Part shown: positions 16,444 through 24,671 of the stretch, piece after piece
How the letters are laid out: the number at the start of each line of letters is the position of its first letter
Position numbering within the stretch: position 1 is the first letter of the stretch
Source: an uncultured Schlesneria sp.
GTDB taxonomy: Bacteria; Planctomycetota; Planctomycetia; Planctomycetales; Planctomycetaceae
NCBI GenBank assembly: GCA_903858935.1
Contig: CAIOKO010000087.1
Coordinates: forward strand, 1-39,522
Direction: 5' to 3'
Length of the DNA: 39,522 nt
Translations under genes and position numbers: made by a program
Notes under the pieces: generated by a model
The model's database searches: none
Seen by the model: only the letters and a program-made list of their open reading frames with translations
Told to the model about the DNA's origin: nothing

Positions 16444-17298
16444 TCAATCCACGGGCATTGGTGACGGAGCGGGCGTATCCGAAGCGGGGGCCGGTGGTGA
16501 CGGTATTGATGGAGGGGGGGCGGGAGATTCAGGATTCTCCTTTGTTGTGTACAAGTTCATCACGCTCCCATACTGCGAGAACTTGTAACGACCCGCCGAC
16601 AAATTGTATTTGACGGTTTGGCCATTGAGGTTCGTTTCGATTGTCCAGACACGATCGTTGGTGAACTTCTGAAGTGTACCGGGCTTCATCGTATACGTCG
16701 CGCTGTTGAGCGCGTATTGAACGTCCTTCGTGTTCGTTGGCGGGCTGAAGATCACGATTTGGCCATTGTCAAACGTCGCTTGTGGAGGCGCCGGGTTCAC
16801 CTTGGGAGCCGTGGCAATCTGAATGCGTCTGAGATCGATTAAATTTGAGTCAGCCTGCTGTCGATTGGGGGAGGAAACATAGGTTGACTGAGGGCTTACG
16901 GAGGGGACATAGATCGGCTGGTTAATCACCGGTGGAACATAGATCGATGGAGCGTAAAGTCGAGTCGAATAGATCGGGGTTTGGAAATAGGAATAATTCG
17001 GTTGATTAAAAGTCGAATAAATCGGCTGCGCGTAGTTAAAGGGACTGATGCCGCCATAGAATCCGTAGGGGTTTCCGAAGCCCCCTCCAAACCCGTTTGA
17101 ATATCCGATTCCGAAACCATAGTTTCCAAATCCACCAACCGGGTTCCCGCCGAACGTTCCGTTAATGGGGGTAAACCCATTTCCCGGGTAATAACCACCA
17201 TTCCAGCCACCGATTTGTCCATGCGCGTCACGGCCAGTCAGTCCGCCAATGATGCACACGACAGTTAAGAACCATTTTGGCGACATTAATTGAAACAT
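16444..17298 (-). CDS. Secreted Gly/Tyr/Asn-rich protein with conserved C-terminal domain
   Basis: This 284-residue protein starts at 17298 after a strong GAGGAGG site seven bases upstream. It has a signal peptide (WFLTVVCIIGGLTGRDAHG). Residues ~28-90 are low-complexity Gly/Asn/Tyr/Phe. Residues ~90-150 hold degenerate repeats around PIYxxx (AQPIYSTF, TPIYSTRLYAPSIYVPP, NQPIYVP). Residues ~170-255 form a compact beta-rich domain (GQIVIFSPPTN, VQYALNSATYTMKPG, VWTIETN, LSAGRYKFSQYG). The tail is Pro/Ser/Ala-rich. I do not recognise a named family. Composition suggests an extracellular or cell-surface structural protein. The strong ribosome-binding site hints at high expression. Confidence 0.7.
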   Translation of the reverse strand: MFQLMSPKWFLTVVCIIGGLTGRDAHGQIGGWNGGYYPGNGFTPINGTFGGNPVGGFGNYGFGIGYSNGFGGGFGNPYGFYGGISPFNYAQPIYSTFNQPNYSYFQTPIYSTRLYAPSIYVPPVINQPIYVPSVSPQSTYVSSPNRQQADSNLIDLRRIQIATAPKVNPAPPQATFDNGQIVIFSPPTNTKDVQYALNSATYTMKPGTLQKFTNDRVWTIETNLNGQTVKYNLSAGRYKFSQYGSVMNLYTTKENPESPAPPPSIPSPPAPASDTPAPSPMPVD

Positions 17299-17587
17299 CT
17301 TTAATCCTCCTCAGCATTCGTCGTCGCCAGCAATTCCGTCGCAATTCATATTGTTGAATTGGGTCGGTCACGTACGCTCATTTTTACTAACCGGAAAGAC
17401 ATCGAGGCTCCCCACCACCAATCTAAGGCTGTCACTCGGGCGATCGCAAGGTCGTCCTTGCATTCTACAACCAAATTTCAAATTGTGGATCTCGATCGGG
17501 AAGCCTCGCATCGACTTTGCGAATTGAAAGACAACGCGAGATCTGGATTAAAACCTCCAACATCTGGTATTTCACATGGCACCTAAA

Positions 17588-18043
17588 TCAGTTTAAATCG
17601 ACCGGCCCATCCCAGGACCACTGTGCGAGTGGAAGGCCGTCAGGGATCCTGTCTGATTTCAGCGGGTACGATGACATTGTCTGATTTGCCCAATGAAAGT
17701 AGGCGATCAGTGTCGATCTCAGGCGTGGGTCGCCCGAAAGGCCGACGTCTTCGAGGGCCTGAGCGAAACAGGCTTCCGCTCGTTCGTCCATCTCACGATG
17801 CTCGCCGTTTCCCGAATGCATTCGAACCACGATCGACTCATTGCCCATCGAATCGGTGTACTCCGCTGGTCCGCCGAGTGCCTCGGCCCAGTAGGCAGCG
17901 AGTCGCTCCGTGTGCTGAAGGTGGAATCCGTACGAGAAGGCATGGCTCACAATCGGATCGGCAAGGCACCGAGTATGCCAGGCATGTGCCAGATCGAGAA
18001 TGGCCTGTCGCCCCCCTGCCGCTTCGTAAATTGTCTGTGACAT
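17588..18043 (-). CDS. Truncated haemoglobin, group II-like
   Basis: This 151-residue protein matches the 2-on-2 globin pattern: YEAAGGRQAILDLAHAWHTRCLADPIV at the N-terminus, LGGPAEYTD in the middle, then helix F with a candidate proximal His at about 76 (VVRMHSG). The helix-B position that is usually Tyr (FY) reads Trp-His, so ligand-binding behaviour could differ from typical group II proteins. The family binds O2 or NO in the cytoplasm; there is no signal peptide. The start has only a weak Shine-Dalgarno. It is divergent from the M20 peptidase with 125 bp between. I am fairly sure of the family, but not of haem binding. Confidence 0.8.
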   Translation of the reverse strand: MSQTIYEAAGGRQAILDLAHAWHTRCLADPIVSHAFSYGFHLQHTERLAAYWAEALGGPAEYTDSMGNESIVVRMHSGNGEHREMDERAEACFAQALEDVGLSGDPRLRSTLIAYFHWANQTMSSYPLKSDRIPDGLPLAQWSWDGPVDLN

Positions 18044-18168
18044 TTGCAGATCATCCGATAAAGCAGGTTTTCGAATCGCCGAATCTGCGTTACAAATCTG
18101 CTACACAATATACGTTCCCAATCAAAATCGCGGAACGAATCCTAATGGAATTTGACGAGGGTTTTCCG

Positions 18169-19368
18169 ATGGATGAAGCGCCCATGAAATTGGTATCAGA
18201 GTTTGATCAGGCGGCGGCGGTGAAACTCGTGCTTGAATTGATGGCCGTTCCCGGGCGAAGTAAACAGGAAGGCCGAGTCGTCGAATTGATTCGTTCGAAA
18301 CTACTTGAGGCGGGCGCCACGTCATCGAACATCACCATCGACAAGTCGACTCAAGAAATTCCTGGCGGTGGCGAAGTTGGAAACCTGATCGTCAATCTTC
18401 CGGGAACAAAGAAGGGACCTCGACGGCTGCTGATGGCACACCTCGATACCGTGCCGATCTGTGTGGGATGCCAACCAAAACTGGAAGCGGATGTCATTCG
18501 ATCGACTGATCCGTCGACGGGCCTGGGTGGAGACAACCGAGCGGGTGTCGCGGTGGTCCTGACAGCAGCGCTGGAACTGCTTCGACAGAAGCGACCTCAT
18601 CCACCCATCACACTATTCTTTCCCGTCCAGGAAGAAATCGGTCTCTACGGTGCGAGATTCGTCACCGCGAACAAACTTCGGTCACCCGAACTCTGCTTCA
18701 ATTGGGACGGGGGAGATCCCGGAAATGTGATTATTGGTGCCACAGGTGATTACGCGATTGAAATTGAAATCGAGGGACTTGCCAGCCACGCGGGAGTTCA
18801 TCCTGAACGAGGAATCAATGCAATCGTCATCGCCTCATTGGCAATTTCGGATCTCACCCAAAACGGTTGGCATGGCTTAATCGAAAAGGGGAAGCACCGA
18901 GGGACAAGTAACGTGGGCATTGTGAATGCTGGCGAAGCAACAAATGTTGTCACGCCGAAACTGTCGCTAAAAGCCGAGGCTCGAAGTCACGACCCCGTCT
19001 TCCGCAAAAAGATCGTGGAAGCCTACCGAAAAGCATTCGTGAAGGCGGCCAAATCACTGAAGTCAGCCAACGGGAAATCCGGGCGCGTCAACTTCAACGC
19101 AGAACTCAAGTACGAATCCTTCCGTCTCGATCCAAAGGAAGCGGTCGTCTCGATTGCTAAATCGGCTATTGAGCGGGTTGGTTTGACCCCTGAACTTTGT
19201 GTTGGAAATGGAGGACTCGATGCCAATTGGATGACAGCCCATGGATTACCAACGGTGACACTTGGTTGCGGCCAGCGAGACATCCACACTGTGAAAGAGT
19301 GGCTGCACGTGCCGAACTTTCTGCAAGGTTGCCAAATTGGTTTGCTGCTGGCGAGTGGAGAGGTTTGA
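18169..19368 (+). CDS. M20-family metallopeptidase (PepT-like)
   Basis: The co-catalytic zinc pattern is intact: HLDTVP, then GLGGDNRAGVA with the bridging Asp, then the catalytic and ligand Glu pair in PVQEEIGL, a later Asp in NWDGGDP and a C-terminal His in DIHTVKEWL. The lid domain appears as GLASHAGVHPERGINAI. ATG 18169 (399 residues) is chosen for its GAGGG seven bases upstream; ATG 18145 and 18184 are alternatives. The family removes residues from short peptides (tripeptidase T type) in the cytoplasm, and there is no signal peptide. The gene is divergent from the globin. A long hairpin follows it and may end transcription. Confidence 0.88.
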   Translation: MDEAPMKLVSEFDQAAAVKLVLELMAVPGRSKQEGRVVELIRSKLLEAGATSSNITIDKSTQEIPGGGEVGNLIVNLPGTKKGPRRLLMAHLDTVPICVGCQPKLEADVIRSTDPSTGLGGDNRAGVAVVLTAALELLRQKRPHPPITLFFPVQEEIGLYGARFVTANKLRSPELCFNWDGGDPGNVIIGATGDYAIEIEIEGLASHAGVHPERGINAIVIASLAISDLTQNGWHGLIEKGKHRGTSNVGIVNAGEATNVVTPKLSLKAEARSHDPVFRKKIVEAYRKAFVKAAKSLKSANGKSGRVNFNAELKYESFRLDPKEAVVSIAKSAIERVGLTPELCVGNGGLDANWMTAHGLPTVTLGCGQRDIHTVKEWLHVPNFLQGCQIGLLLASGEV

Positions 19369-19419
19369 AGCGACGATTCTGCTGATACCGATTATCCCGA
19401 TCCTGGGGATGATCAAATG

Positions 19420-19498
19420 AAATGAGCAAATTCACAACGGATTCGATCGATTTTCAACGGGACCACTGAAAAAACGTTGAAATCGAATTTGCTCATTT
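19420..19498. repeat. Long hairpin with perfect 14-bp arms
   Basis: AAATGAGCAAATTC (19420-19433) is the exact reverse complement of GAATTTGCTCATTT (19485-19498). Inside, TTCGATCGATTTTCAACG can partly pair with CGTTGAAATCGAA, leaving a loop that holds ACCACTGAAAAAA. It lies 52 bp after the M20 gene. It could act as a terminator or be part of a mobile repeat. Confidence 0.7.
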
Positions 19499-19510
19499 GT
19501 ACTGTGTCCA

Positions 19511-19640
19511 TAACCGAACACGTGCCGGGAGCTGACGCATTTTCATCACGAGAAACGGCAAACCCTGATGAGCAAATGACATCGGATTCATCGTTTGCCG
19601 ATGAACGTAGGTCTGGCCCCCTGCCTTGCCCGTGAACGGT
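19511..19640. repeat. 130-bp MITE-like dispersed element, copy B
   Basis: The left end TAACCGAACACGTGC matches copy A's left end at 12 of 15 positions, and the right end GCCCGTGAACGGT (19628-19640) is close to the reverse complement of copy A's left end. TGACGCATTTT is at +22, ATTCATCGTTTGCC at +75 and CCCCCTGC at +106, matching copy A. An internal stem CATCGG/CCGATG lies at 19580-19603. Confidence 0.65.
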
Positions 19641-19709
19641 GAAACCGTACCCAATGGTCGCGTTCGCCGGTTTGAACTCATCAGAAATTTGATTGGCGGA
19701 AATGATCCA

Positions 19710-22478
19710 ATGGAACTTCCGAACGAGCCAACAAACGCGACAAACGACTCCGACCAGGGTCTTACCAAACCGACGTTGTCGGCAGACCCTTTGCCAGAAA
19801 CAAACTCGGGAGATGTCTATCAGGCACAATTGACCGATGAGCCATCCTACGCAGTTGCCAAAAGTCGCAATGACTCTCCTCCGCATGAATTAGAGGCGGG
19901 CGATTTTTTACCACCGACGATTGATATCAGTCCTGCGGCTTGTCCACATTACAGCTTATATCCTGCATTGAGTGTGGCCGTGGCCGGCTTCCTGGGTGGC
20001 ATTCTCGGTGGCTCGCTGGCCATGGCACTCAACTATTGGGTGCTTCGGCGTCGCATGACAGCAATCTGTGTGCTGCTGGTTGGTACCGTGATGTCATTTA
20101 TTCTCATCAGGCTTGCCGACGATCTTCCCGGCGAATGGATCGTTTGGGCACTTGTCGCGTCGGCCGTAACCGGTGCTGCAGCCAAGGTGTTTCAAGGACA
20201 TCTCGTAAGCCAACATCAATCTGAAGGGGGAACTTTAGGGTCCGTTTTCGGCGCGTTCGGCTTGGGACTTCTCGGAAGCATCATGGGCGCTGGACTCATG
20301 ATTGGGATTGTTGACTTCGAATCGCTGCCACAAAGTCCACTGGGAACCCGCATCGCGTTCGGACGGAGCGGCGAGATTTATTACTCGAATGATGTAACCA
20401 GAAATGAGGCCCAGCAACTTGGGGAATATCTCAAGAACGACAAATGGTTTGAAGAAGGTACAAGTCACAGCGTCATTCTCGCCAAAAGTGGTTCTGACTT
20501 TTTGATTTCGGTTTTCTATGAAAATGGCGTCTGGGATGATCAGGAATTGTTGAAATTCTACGAAAGCTATGCATCCCGACTGTCAGGCGACGTGTTCGAT
20601 GGTAAACCGGTTCAGTTCTTGTTCCGAAAAAGTGACAACAATCAGGTCATGCATCGTCTGGCTGCAAAGACGGGCGTCTCGCGGGGCGAGTTTCGAAAGC
20701 ATTTGCACGCCGCAGATCTCGCGATTCAGTCAATGAATTACGCGGAGACCGAACGCCATTATCGTGCCGCTGTAGAAGAGGCGGAAAAACACGAGTCTCT
20801 GCGAGTCGAGTTAGTCCGGAGCCTCAATAATGTCGGTCGCTATCGATTGGTTCAGTCGATCACCGATGACGTTGATTCCTGGTTCCAGCGCGCCATCGAA
20901 ATTGGCAATATCGCATGCGGACCAAATTCCTATGAAGTTGGCTATGCGCTCGACGGACTTGGTGACTGGGAACAGTTACGCGGTAATCTGCCGGAAGCGG
21001 AAGAATTCTATCGACGCGCATTGTCAATCCGCAAAACGCTCGGCGTTAGTCACCGGGATGATCATCTTCGAACTCTCGAGTCTCTGATCGACGTATTGAT
21101 TTCTCAAGAGAAAATCGTACCAGCCGAAGTGCTACAGAAGCATCTGGTAACTCTTGCCGAGGGGACCTCGGGAATTGGTTCTACCCAGGTGGCATGCCAC
21201 ATGAGCCGACTCGGCTGGTTGCAATGCAAGACAGGTCGACTCGTCGAAGCAAAAGAGACGCTGACAGACGCTTTAAAGAGTATGGAGAAGCTTCCAGAAA
21301 AGAATGAATATGAACATTGGATTTGCTTATGGCGGCTGGGATTTATTTGCCACGCTTTTGGCGAAGAGGAGACCGCGGAAAAACACCTGCGCCGCGGAAT
21401 CGATTTGCTGCGGGATTCAGATCGGACTAGCAAACTTCTGAGAGCAAGTTTCAGTTCATTGCTGGCGGAAGTGCTGGTGAAACAGGCTCGGTATGACGAA
21501 TCAGAACTGCTCTTTCGTCAGGTTCTGGAAATCCAGGAGCAAGAACGAGGGCCCGCACACGTCGATGTCGCAGATTGCCTTGGTCACCTGGGAGCGCTTG
21601 GCTCGATTCAGGGGCATTACGCCGAAGCGGAATCTCAACTCAAACGCGCGATTGACCTCTTTGAGAAATCGGCCCAACGCGACCTGCAACGAGGGCGTTT
21701 GGCCGATTGTCTTTTCGGGCTTGCCCTATTGTATCACACGCAAGGACGATACGAAGACGCTGAACCTCTCTATCGAAAAGTCATCACGATTCGCGAAGCG
21801 GTGCTCGGAAGCGATCATTACGAGGTGGCGGTCGCTCTGGGGAGTTTCAGCAAGTTGTACTCCGATCGCGGCGACTATGTCTCTGCAGAACGTCTGGCTC
21901 GCCAATCTCACAACCTCCTGGAAAAGACCCTGGGAACGACGCATCCATTCCTCGTCAGATCGCTTCACCGACTGGCACTGGCCCAGGACGGACAGCGAAA
22001 GCTACGCGATTCAGAAGAAACCCTTCGTCGAGCATTGGAAATTGGTGAAACGAGCCCAGGTGCCGATCCGCTACAAATTGCTGAAGTTAAAAATACGCTG
22101 GCAGCCAACTTCCTGCAAAGGTCACGACCAGAGGAAGCCGAACCACTTCTTGAACAAGCCATCGCGAGTTTTGAGGCGATCCTCGGGCCAGATCACCCAG
22201 GCCTTTCCGGACCATTGAACAATCTCGGACTCATTCTTTCCGAACGTGGCGAATTATTAAAAGCCGAAAAATGTCTTGCTCGCTCATTGAAATTGGCTGA
22301 ACTTCAAGTCGGCTCGGACCATCCGTATTTACTGAATACTCTGTACAACTATGAATCGGTTCTTCGCCAACTGAACCGAAACAACGACGCGGACGAAATC
22401 GAGCGTCGCAGGGATGCCATTCAATCGAAAGGGGTTCCCCAAGAAATCAAAGTCAAATCCAAGCCCGTGGTTTTGTGA
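19710..22478 (+). CDS. Membrane-anchored TPR protein (kinesin-light-chain-type repeats)
   Basis: ATG 19710 with GGCGGA nine bases upstream gives 922 residues. The frame is open further upstream but there it runs into the repeat element. Residues ~1-80 are polar. Residues ~80-210 hold about four membrane segments (SVAVAGFLGGILGGSLAMAL, AICVLLVGTVMSFILI, WIVWALVASAVTGAAA, GAFGLGLLGSIMGAGLMIG). A ~110-residue linker domain follows (SGEIYYSNDVTRNEAQQLGE). From ~330 to the end are at least ten ~42-residue TPRs of the kinesin-light-chain type (AEPLYRKVITIREAVLGSDHYEVA, AEPLLEQAIASFEAILGPDHP). It is likely a membrane scaffold for protein-protein contacts. A 134-residue protein and the caspase-like gene follow on the same strand. 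Confidence 0.85.
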   Translation: MELPNEPTNATNDSDQGLTKPTLSADPLPETNSGDVYQAQLTDEPSYAVAKSRNDSPPHELEAGDFLPPTIDISPAACPHYSLYPALSVAVAGFLGGILGGSLAMALNYWVLRRRMTAICVLLVGTVMSFILIRLADDLPGEWIVWALVASAVTGAAAKVFQGHLVSQHQSEGGTLGSVFGAFGLGLLGSIMGAGLMIGIVDFESLPQSPLGTRIAFGRSGEIYYSNDVTRNEAQQLGEYLKNDKWFEEGTSHSVILAKSGSDFLISVFYENGVWDDQELLKFYESYASRLSGDVFDGKPVQFLFRKSDNNQVMHRLAAKTGVSRGEFRKHLHAADLAIQSMNYAETERHYRAAVEEAEKHESLRVELVRSLNNVGRYRLVQSITDDVDSWFQRAIEIGNIACGPNSYEVGYALDGLGDWEQLRGNLPEAEEFYRRALSIRKTLGVSHRDDHLRTLESLIDVLISQEKIVPAEVLQKHLVTLAEGTSGIGSTQVACHMSRLGWLQCKTGRLVEAKETLTDALKSMEKLPEKNEYEHWICLWRLGFICHAFGEEETAEKHLRRGIDLLRDSDRTSKLLRASFSSLLAEVLVKQARYDESELLFRQVLEIQEQERGPAHVDVADCLGHLGALGSIQGHYAEAESQLKRAIDLFEKSAQRDLQRGRLADCLFGLALLYHTQGRYEDAEPLYRKVITIREAVLGSDHYEVAVALGSFSKLYSDRGDYVSAERLARQSHNLLEKTLGTTHPFLVRSLHRLALAQDGQRKLRDSEETLRRALEIGETSPGADPLQIAEVKNTLAANFLQRSRPEEAEPLLEQAIASFEAILGPDHPGLSGPLNNLGLILSERGELLKAEKCLARSLKLAELQVGSDHPYLLNTLYNYESVLRQLNRNNDADEIERRRDAIQSKGVPQEIKVKSKPVVL

Positions 22479-22581
22479 CTTTTCATTGACGATCTCGATT
22501 ATGTTTGTCAAAACGGTTGTCTCTGTGTGTCCTGAAGCTGAAGATCGACAACCGACGTCCAATAAACAAAAAGAGAAAACG

Positions 22582-22986
22582 ATGGCTGAATCATTCAATC
22601 AGTCGAGGATGAATCGATGTGTTCGAATTCAGCAATCGATCCTGGAAAACTGGCAGCGGACCACCGTTTTCGAATACACGGTGCGAGCAACAGAACCGAT
22701 TGAAGGATTGTCGTTACCAGAGTTGCGGCTGCAGTACTTTTCGGTCGGAGTGAAAGACGATTTGACGGACCTCCCCTTCACCGACACGCTCGTCGTTTTT
22801 TCGATGATCAGCCAGGCGATCGCCGCCTTAAAAGCGAAGGTTGCGGCCAAGGAAAAAGAAGGTCAAATCCGGTTCTCGATCACGACAGATTTTCCTGATG
22901 ACGTCGCGACACAAATGCTGTCGCAAATGAAGATCGAGACCCCGTTCGACGAATCACAATTCTTGAAGATCGAATCACCGGCTTGA
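22582..22986 (+). CDS. Small protein of unknown function
   Basis: ATG 22582 (134 residues) follows a purine-rich AAAGAGAAAA. The frame is open upstream to 22414 but there it overlaps the TPR gene in another frame with no ribosome-binding site. No signal peptide or membrane segment is seen. The protein is mixed alpha/beta: VFEYTVRATEPIEG, LPELRLQYFSVGV, a long helix (MISQAIAALKAKVAAKEKEGQI) and an acidic C-terminus. I do not recognise a family. Its place 103 bp after the TPR gene and before the caspase-like gene suggests it could be part of that unit. Confidence 0.55.
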   Translation: MAESFNQSRMNRCVRIQQSILENWQRTTVFEYTVRATEPIEGLSLPELRLQYFSVGVKDDLTDLPFTDTLVVFSMISQAIAALKAKVAAKEKEGQIRFSITTDFPDDVATQMLSQMKIETPFDESQFLKIESPA

Positions 22987-23081
22987 TGCAAGGCTTCTGG
23001 GGCTGACGTTGCTTAACAAGTTGCCCTGAAACGAAAAACGCGTTTCAGTTGCGAAACCTGACTTCCGGGAACACCTGCAAA

Positions 23082-24530
23082 ATGTCTTTCAATGCTACTG
23101 CTCGACTCGCTTTTTTCGCCACGTGTTTGTTATGCCGTGTCGTTACTGCGGGGGCAGACTACGTTGTGGTTGTTTCCCAGGCGACCAGCAACGATCCCGC
23201 GTGGAATCACGTTGTTGAAGAACTCGTCGACAAACATCGGGCGGAAGTCGTCGTCTATGAAAAGCACGTGAATGAAGCGTTGCCCGCTTTACGGAAAACG
23301 TTTCCTCGCTATGCCTGCTTCGTTGCGACCAGCAAAGAGGCGAGTCGTCAGATGGTCGCTGATGTCCATCGACTGACACGGAAGCTCGATGATGATCCGT
23401 ATACCGACATATTTTGGGGAATCCTGACCGGTTATGACGCGGCCAATGCACTGGCGATTGCCAGGGAGCGAGAGCCTCTCGTCATCCAACGAGTCACGTC
23501 TGGTACGGAGTTGGCAATGGAGTGCGTCGCGGAAGGGGTTTGGTACAGCGAACTGCAGAAAAATCGGATGGTGCATAAAGCACGAGGCGAAAAGGAGAAG
23601 CAGATCGATGGGCCGAATGATACGACGGCGGCCCTTGTGGCCTCACTGACCGAAGGTAAGACGGATTTGTTTGTCACATCGGGTCACGCGACGGAACGCG
23701 ACTGGCAAATTGGTTTTCGTTATCGCAACGGATCGTTTCAATCGAAAGGGGGAGAGCTTTTCGGTGTCGATACTCAGGGGAAAACGATTCCGATCCTTTC
23801 GAGTAACCCCAAGGTCTATTTGCCGATCGGAAACTGCCTGATGGGACACATTGATGGCCCTGACGCGATGGGACTCGCGTTTATGAAGAGTGCGGGAGTG
23901 CGCCAGATGGTGGGTTACACAGTACTCACGTGGTACGGCTATGCAGGCTGGGGATGCCTGGATTACTTCGTCGAACAACCGGGGCGTTATACGTTTGTCG
24001 AATCTTTCCTTGCCAATCAGCATGCGTTGATCGAGCGATTGGAGACACATTTTCCCGACATCAGCAGTCTGGATAGTGCTCCGGGTACGACTTTACGGAT
24101 GAAGTTTGAACTGTCGGATGCCGCGAAGAAATCAGGACTCACTGTTCAGGATGGCCTTGGTTTGCTGCATGATCGGGACGTCATGGCAATATACGGCGAT
24201 CCGGCGTGGAGCGCAAAACTGGCACCCGGCAAACTGTCTTACGAGCAAACCCTGACGGAAGTCGCTCAAGGGCTCTTTTCATTAGACATCAAGCCGCTGG
24301 CTGGCAACAAGTCGTTTGAACCCGTGAACACAAACGGGTCGCAACGGGGGTGGCGACCATTCGTGCAATATCTTCCCAGACGTGTTAAGGACATCGAAGT
24401 CATTCAGGGACAAGATCTCTCGCCATTGATCACGGATGATTTTGTGCTCGTCCCTAACCCCAGAGTCTGCGATCCCGACAAAACCTATCGGGTATTATTC
24501 AAAGCGACTGACGTTCTTCAATCGCGGTAA
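23082..24530 (+). CDS. Secreted caspase/gingipain-fold (clan CD-like) Cys-His protein
   Basis: ATG 23082 gives 482 residues beginning with a signal peptide (LAFFATCLLCRVVTAGA). Residues ~20-140 alternate strands and helices (DYVVVVSQATSNDPAW, RYACFVATSKEASRQMV, IFWGILTGYDAANAL). Then come a hydrophobic strand ending in His (DLFVTSGHAT, His202) and ~50 residues later a strand ending in Cys (VYLPIGNCLMG, Cys252). This hydrophobic-His-Gly-spacer-hydrophobic-Cys order is that of clan CD peptidases such as gingipains and caspases, though His and Gly are swapped here (GHA). The C-terminal part after ~370 looks like a separate domain. It probably works in the periplasm or outside. The substrate is unknown and the family call rests on motif order only. 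Confidence 0.6.
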   Translation: MSFNATARLAFFATCLLCRVVTAGADYVVVVSQATSNDPAWNHVVEELVDKHRAEVVVYEKHVNEALPALRKTFPRYACFVATSKEASRQMVADVHRLTRKLDDDPYTDIFWGILTGYDAANALAIAREREPLVIQRVTSGTELAMECVAEGVWYSELQKNRMVHKARGEKEKQIDGPNDTTAALVASLTEGKTDLFVTSGHATERDWQIGFRYRNGSFQSKGGELFGVDTQGKTIPILSSNPKVYLPIGNCLMGHIDGPDAMGLAFMKSAGVRQMVGYTVLTWYGYAGWGCLDYFVEQPGRYTFVESFLANQHALIERLETHFPDISSLDSAPGTTLRMKFELSDAAKKSGLTVQDGLGLLHDRDVMAIYGDPAWSAKLAPGKLSYEQTLTEVAQGLFSLDIKPLAGNKSFEPVNTNGSQRGWRPFVQYLPRRVKDIEVIQGQDLSPLITDDFVLVPNPRVCDPDKTYRVLFKATDVLQSR

Positions 24531-24548
24531 ATTCGGCTGATATTGTGT

Positions 24549-24622
24549 GTCGCTGAGGATGGTTCGGGCTGGTGCGAAGGCCCATTAAGCACCGCCGCAG
24601 GGGCGGTGGAGTTTCGTCGGAT
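24549..24622 (+). repeat. Dispersed repeat family 2, copy 2
   Basis: This aligns with 12622-12695. It contains a perfect 7-bp stem CACCGCC (24590-24596) / GGCGGTG (24602-24608) with loop GCAGG. In copy 1 the right arm has decayed. Lying between the convergent caspase-like and RpiB genes, the hairpin may also help end both transcripts, although no T-run follows. Confidence 0.6.
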
Positions 24623-24671
24623 CGCCGCAAATCTTGCCTTCGTGAATTACTGTTGTTAGTGAATTGAATCA

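Larger units (their letters stand above)
19369..19709. other. 341-bp intergenic region made of repeats
   Basis: No gene is seen. The left part is a long imperfect hairpin (19420-19498) and the right part is copy B of the 130-bp element (19511-19640), with 12 bp between them. A segment of the hairpin (ATGAGCAAAT..CGGATTC) reappears inside copy B at 19568-19590, so the two structures share ancestry. The remaining ~70 bp before the TPR gene carry its GGCGGA ribosome-binding site. Confidence 0.6.

Noticed and set aside
17623-18168. Upstream extension of the M20 peptidase frame
   Set aside because: It overlaps the truncated-globin gene on the opposite strand and its translation is Arg/Pro-rich shadow sequence; the peptidase fold begins after 18169.
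19626-19709. Upstream extension of the TPR protein frame
   Set aside because: It begins inside the right end of repeat copy B and has no ribosome-binding site; ATG 19710 has GGCGGA.
24590-24608. Simple intrinsic terminator between the caspase-like gene and rpiB
   Set aside because: The stem is good but no T-run follows on either strand, and the segment is part of a dispersed repeat; recorded as a repeat instead.
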